Shown here piece by piece: positions 22,357 to 24,113 of a DNA stretch of 24,113 nt. A program made the position numbers and the translations under genes. How positions within the stretch are numbered: the stretch's first letter is position 1; each line of letters starts with the position of its first letter. The notes under the pieces are model-generated. The model ran no database searches and was not told where the DNA came from. It saw nothing but the letters and a program-made list of their open reading frames with translations. The stretch lies in the NCBI GenBank assembly GCA_026710565.1, contig JAPOQV010000364.1, positions 1-24,113 of the forward strand, written 5' to 3'. Source of the stretch: Spirochaetaceae bacterium (GTDB taxonomy: Bacteria > Spirochaetota > Spirochaetia > SZUA-6 > Bin103).

Positions 22357-24113
22357 CTACGAGTGTTCGGCTCGGGACTCCTCGAGCGCGGCGAGCACGG
22401 TGGGGACGTAGCGCATCTGGCTGGAGAGGCGCTTGCCGAGGTCGCGGTGTCCTTCCAGGTCGGGCATGACGCCGATCGCGGGCAGCGCGCGTTGTAGACA
22501 GCGGCCGATCTCGGGGTCTCCGGATACGGCGAACGCGTCGGCGACGCCTTCGATGATGATCTGGGTGCCGAAGACCTCGCCCTTCGAGAGGCGCTGCATG
22601 GTCTTGCAGCTTCCGCCGATGAACATGCCGGTCTCCTCGTCGACGGTCTCGCGGACCAGCCAGCGTCCGCCGGCGAGGATGGCGCCGGCCACCTGTGCCT
22701 CCTGCGTGAGGTCGTAGTAGCGCTTCAGGGCCGACAGCAGGACGGTGACCATGAAGGCGATGTTGCCGCGGCAGTGCGGGTAGCCGCACCAGCAGTGGCC
22801 GGAGGTGAGCATCCGCGTCCAGCCGCCGGAGGCGTCCTGCTTCTCCAGGATGCGGCGGACGACGACGGCGGCGCCGTTGGCGGCGCGGCGGTCGCCGGTG
22901 GCGGACGCCAGCATGGTCAGGTGGATGAGGTGCCAGCCGGCCTCGCGCACGGCGCTGAACTCGTAGTGGTCCAGCCGCTCGGGCTGCAGGAGCCAGCCGG
23001 CTGACCGCAGCAGCGAGTCGCGCACCGCCTCGTCCCCGGTCAGCAGGAAGTGCAGCAGCGGCCCCTCGGCCCACATGTGCGAGGGGATGCCGCGCGTGCC
23101 GGGAACCTTGCTGCGGAAATAGGCCGGCAGGTAGCCGCCCAGGTGGGCGGGCATGTGCATGGGCTGCAGCCCGACGTGACGGTCATCGTGAAAGGCGTTG
23201 ACGGTGTCGACGTCGGCCAGGTGCCGGGCTGACTGCGCGCCCCATGTTGCCCACCCGGGCTCGCCGCCGCGCAGGAACTCCCAGTAGGCGCAGTAGGGCG
23301 TGTCGTACTCGTTGTTGCCCCAGCTCCAGTCGCCTTCGCCGTACCAGTCGCCGAAATTCACGTGGCCGTAAGCGCGCCAGCGCTCCTGATCCTCGTGGAA
23401 GAGGCGCAGCGCTTCGGCGGCGAACCGCTCGTAGCGCGGCTGCGGTGAGTCCTCCTTGGACGCGAGCCGGGGCAGCGCCCCGGTGGCGTTGGCGTAGGCG
23501 AGGCGGGGCCGGGCCGTGACCGGTGACTCCAGCCAGTCGAACAGCGGCGCGGTGCCGCCGTGATCCGCTTCGTCCGGCGCCAGGGCGAGGATCAGCTCCG
23601 TGGTGAGCGCCAGGCCTTCGCGCAGCAGGTAGCGTCCGTCCTGCAGCCAGCGGTAGAGCCGCTGCCATGCTTCGTCGTCGCCGGGCAGCTCTTCGCCGGA
23701 GAGCTCCGGCAGGATCTCCAGGCGGATGGCGTCGCCGCTGACCGAGATGCCCTTCGGGCAAGTCTGCCAGAAGGTGCGGATGCCGGCCGCGAGCGCGGGG
23801 CCGGCGGCCGAGTGGATGCCGACGTGGCCGGTGGTGCGCCCTTCGCGGCGCTGCCGCCCGCCGGCGGTGACGACGTCGTGGGCGAGGTCGTGCTCGTGGC
23901 GCAGGCTCGAGGGACGGTCGCCCGGGAGCTGGAACCGCTCGTCGTCCAGCTCCACGGCGGCGGCGGCGAAGGGGACCTCCAGCACGCAGGAGCGGACGCC
24001 GAGCAGGGCGCGTTCCTCGTCCACCCCGGGCTCGAACACGGAACTGGCGGACGGATCCGCGCACAGGACCACCAGCCGGTGGTCGATCTTCACGAACGGC
24101 TGCTCGGCGTAGA
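22357..24113 (-). CDS. PcRGLX/YetA-like protein (second paralogue), 5'-truncated
   Basis: The frame is open to the right edge of the window, so the N-terminus is missing; a GTG at 24093 is an internal codon rather than a credible start. The visible 585 codons align along their length with the protein at 1-1605. Shared landmarks are F-W-x-x-x-P-K near the domain junction, SPQPRYER, GNNEYD, HLGGYLPAYFRSK, PSHMWAEGPLLHFLLTGD, the GGW-R-L-T segment and the LSSQMRYVPT end. It is therefore a probable alpha/alpha-toroid enzyme of the rhamnogalacturonan exolyase-like family. A histidine/cysteine-rich stretch (HCWCGYPHC, around 22770-22800) is not conserved in the left copy. The gene is on the minus strand and probably belongs to an operon that continues beyond the window. 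Substrate specificity is inferred only from family and neighbours. Confidence 0.75.
   Translation of the reverse strand, partial: YAEQPFVKIDHRLVVLCADPSASSVFEPGVDEERALLGVRSCVLEVPFAAAAVELDDERFQLPGDRPSSLRHEHDLAHDVVTAGGRQRREGRTTGHVGIHSAAGPALAAGIRTFWQTCPKGISVSGDAIRLEILPELSGEELPGDDEAWQRLYRWLQDGRYLLREGLALTTELILALAPDEADHGGTAPLFDWLESPVTARPRLAYANATGALPRLASKEDSPQPRYERFAAEALRLFHEDQERWRAYGHVNFGDWYGEGDWSWGNNEYDTPYCAYWEFLRGGEPGWATWGAQSARHLADVDTVNAFHDDRHVGLQPMHMPAHLGGYLPAYFRSKVPGTRGIPSHMWAEGPLLHFLLTGDEAVRDSLLRSAGWLLQPERLDHYEFSAVREAGWHLIHLTMLASATGDRRAANGAAVVVRRILEKQDASGGWTRMLTSGHCWCGYPHCRGNIAFMVTVLLSALKRYYDLTQEAQVAGAILAGGRWLVRETVDEETGMFIGGSCKTMQRLSKGEVFGTQIIIEGVADAFAVSGDPEIGRCLQRALPAIGVMPDLEGHRDLGKRLSSQMRYVPTVLAALEESRAEHS

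Overview
The window is GC-rich bacterial DNA packed with carbohydrate-catabolism genes. No rRNA, tRNA, CRISPR array, insertion sequence or origin was seen, and no gap between genes exceeds 135 bases. The best guess for the host is a GC-rich, environmental or host-associated member of the Spirochaetota. The reason is that both solute-binding proteins have a signal peptide ending at Ala20 followed by a small, acidic tail (TGEEEG and AGDEEM) and no lipobox cysteine, a style I associate with spirochaete binding proteins. Confidence in this assignment is only moderate (about 0.5).

Left part (1-5210, + strand). A 5'-truncated PcRGLX/YetA-like protein (rhamnogalacturonan exolyase-like) is followed tightly by LplB-type and LplC-type ABC permeases and a solute-binding protein. 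A strong hairpin terminator closes the unit. A lone Uma2-family nuclease-like gene (5243-5791) and a minus-strand SDR oxidoreductase (5819-6646) follow.

Middle part (6712-14753, + strand). A near-consensus promoter starts a second transporter operon: LplA-like binding protein, intercistronic hairpin, LplB-type permease, LplC-type permease, GH2 glycosidase and a GH42/GH35-like clan GH-A glycosidase. The last three genes overlap by ATGA junctions. Sampled base composition is lower here than in the flanks. An orphan HicB-type antitoxin (14809-15141) and a PL22 oligogalacturonate lyase (15201-16301) with its metal-site residues intact come next.

Right part. A minus-strand pair, a type I sulfatase overlapping by ATGA with a VCBS/FG-GAP propeller protein, converges on the lyase gene. 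Then come three consecutive broken genes on the + strand: a sialidase-fold propeller with a nonsense codon and a frameshift, a frameshifted AAA ATPase, and a deleted DUF4276 gene. The last two look like the remains of a two-gene defence module. The window closes on a second PcRGLX/YetA-like paralogue, on the minus strand and truncated by the edge.

Taken together, the locus looks built to import uronic-acid-rich oligosaccharides (pectin, rhamnogalacturonan I or a sulfated analogue) through two Lpl-type ABC importers and to dismantle them in the cytoplasm. None of the degradative enzymes with a visible N-terminus has a signal peptide. No ATP-binding subunit and no transcriptional regulator is encoded here, so both must lie elsewhere. 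Substrate assignments are inferences from families and context.
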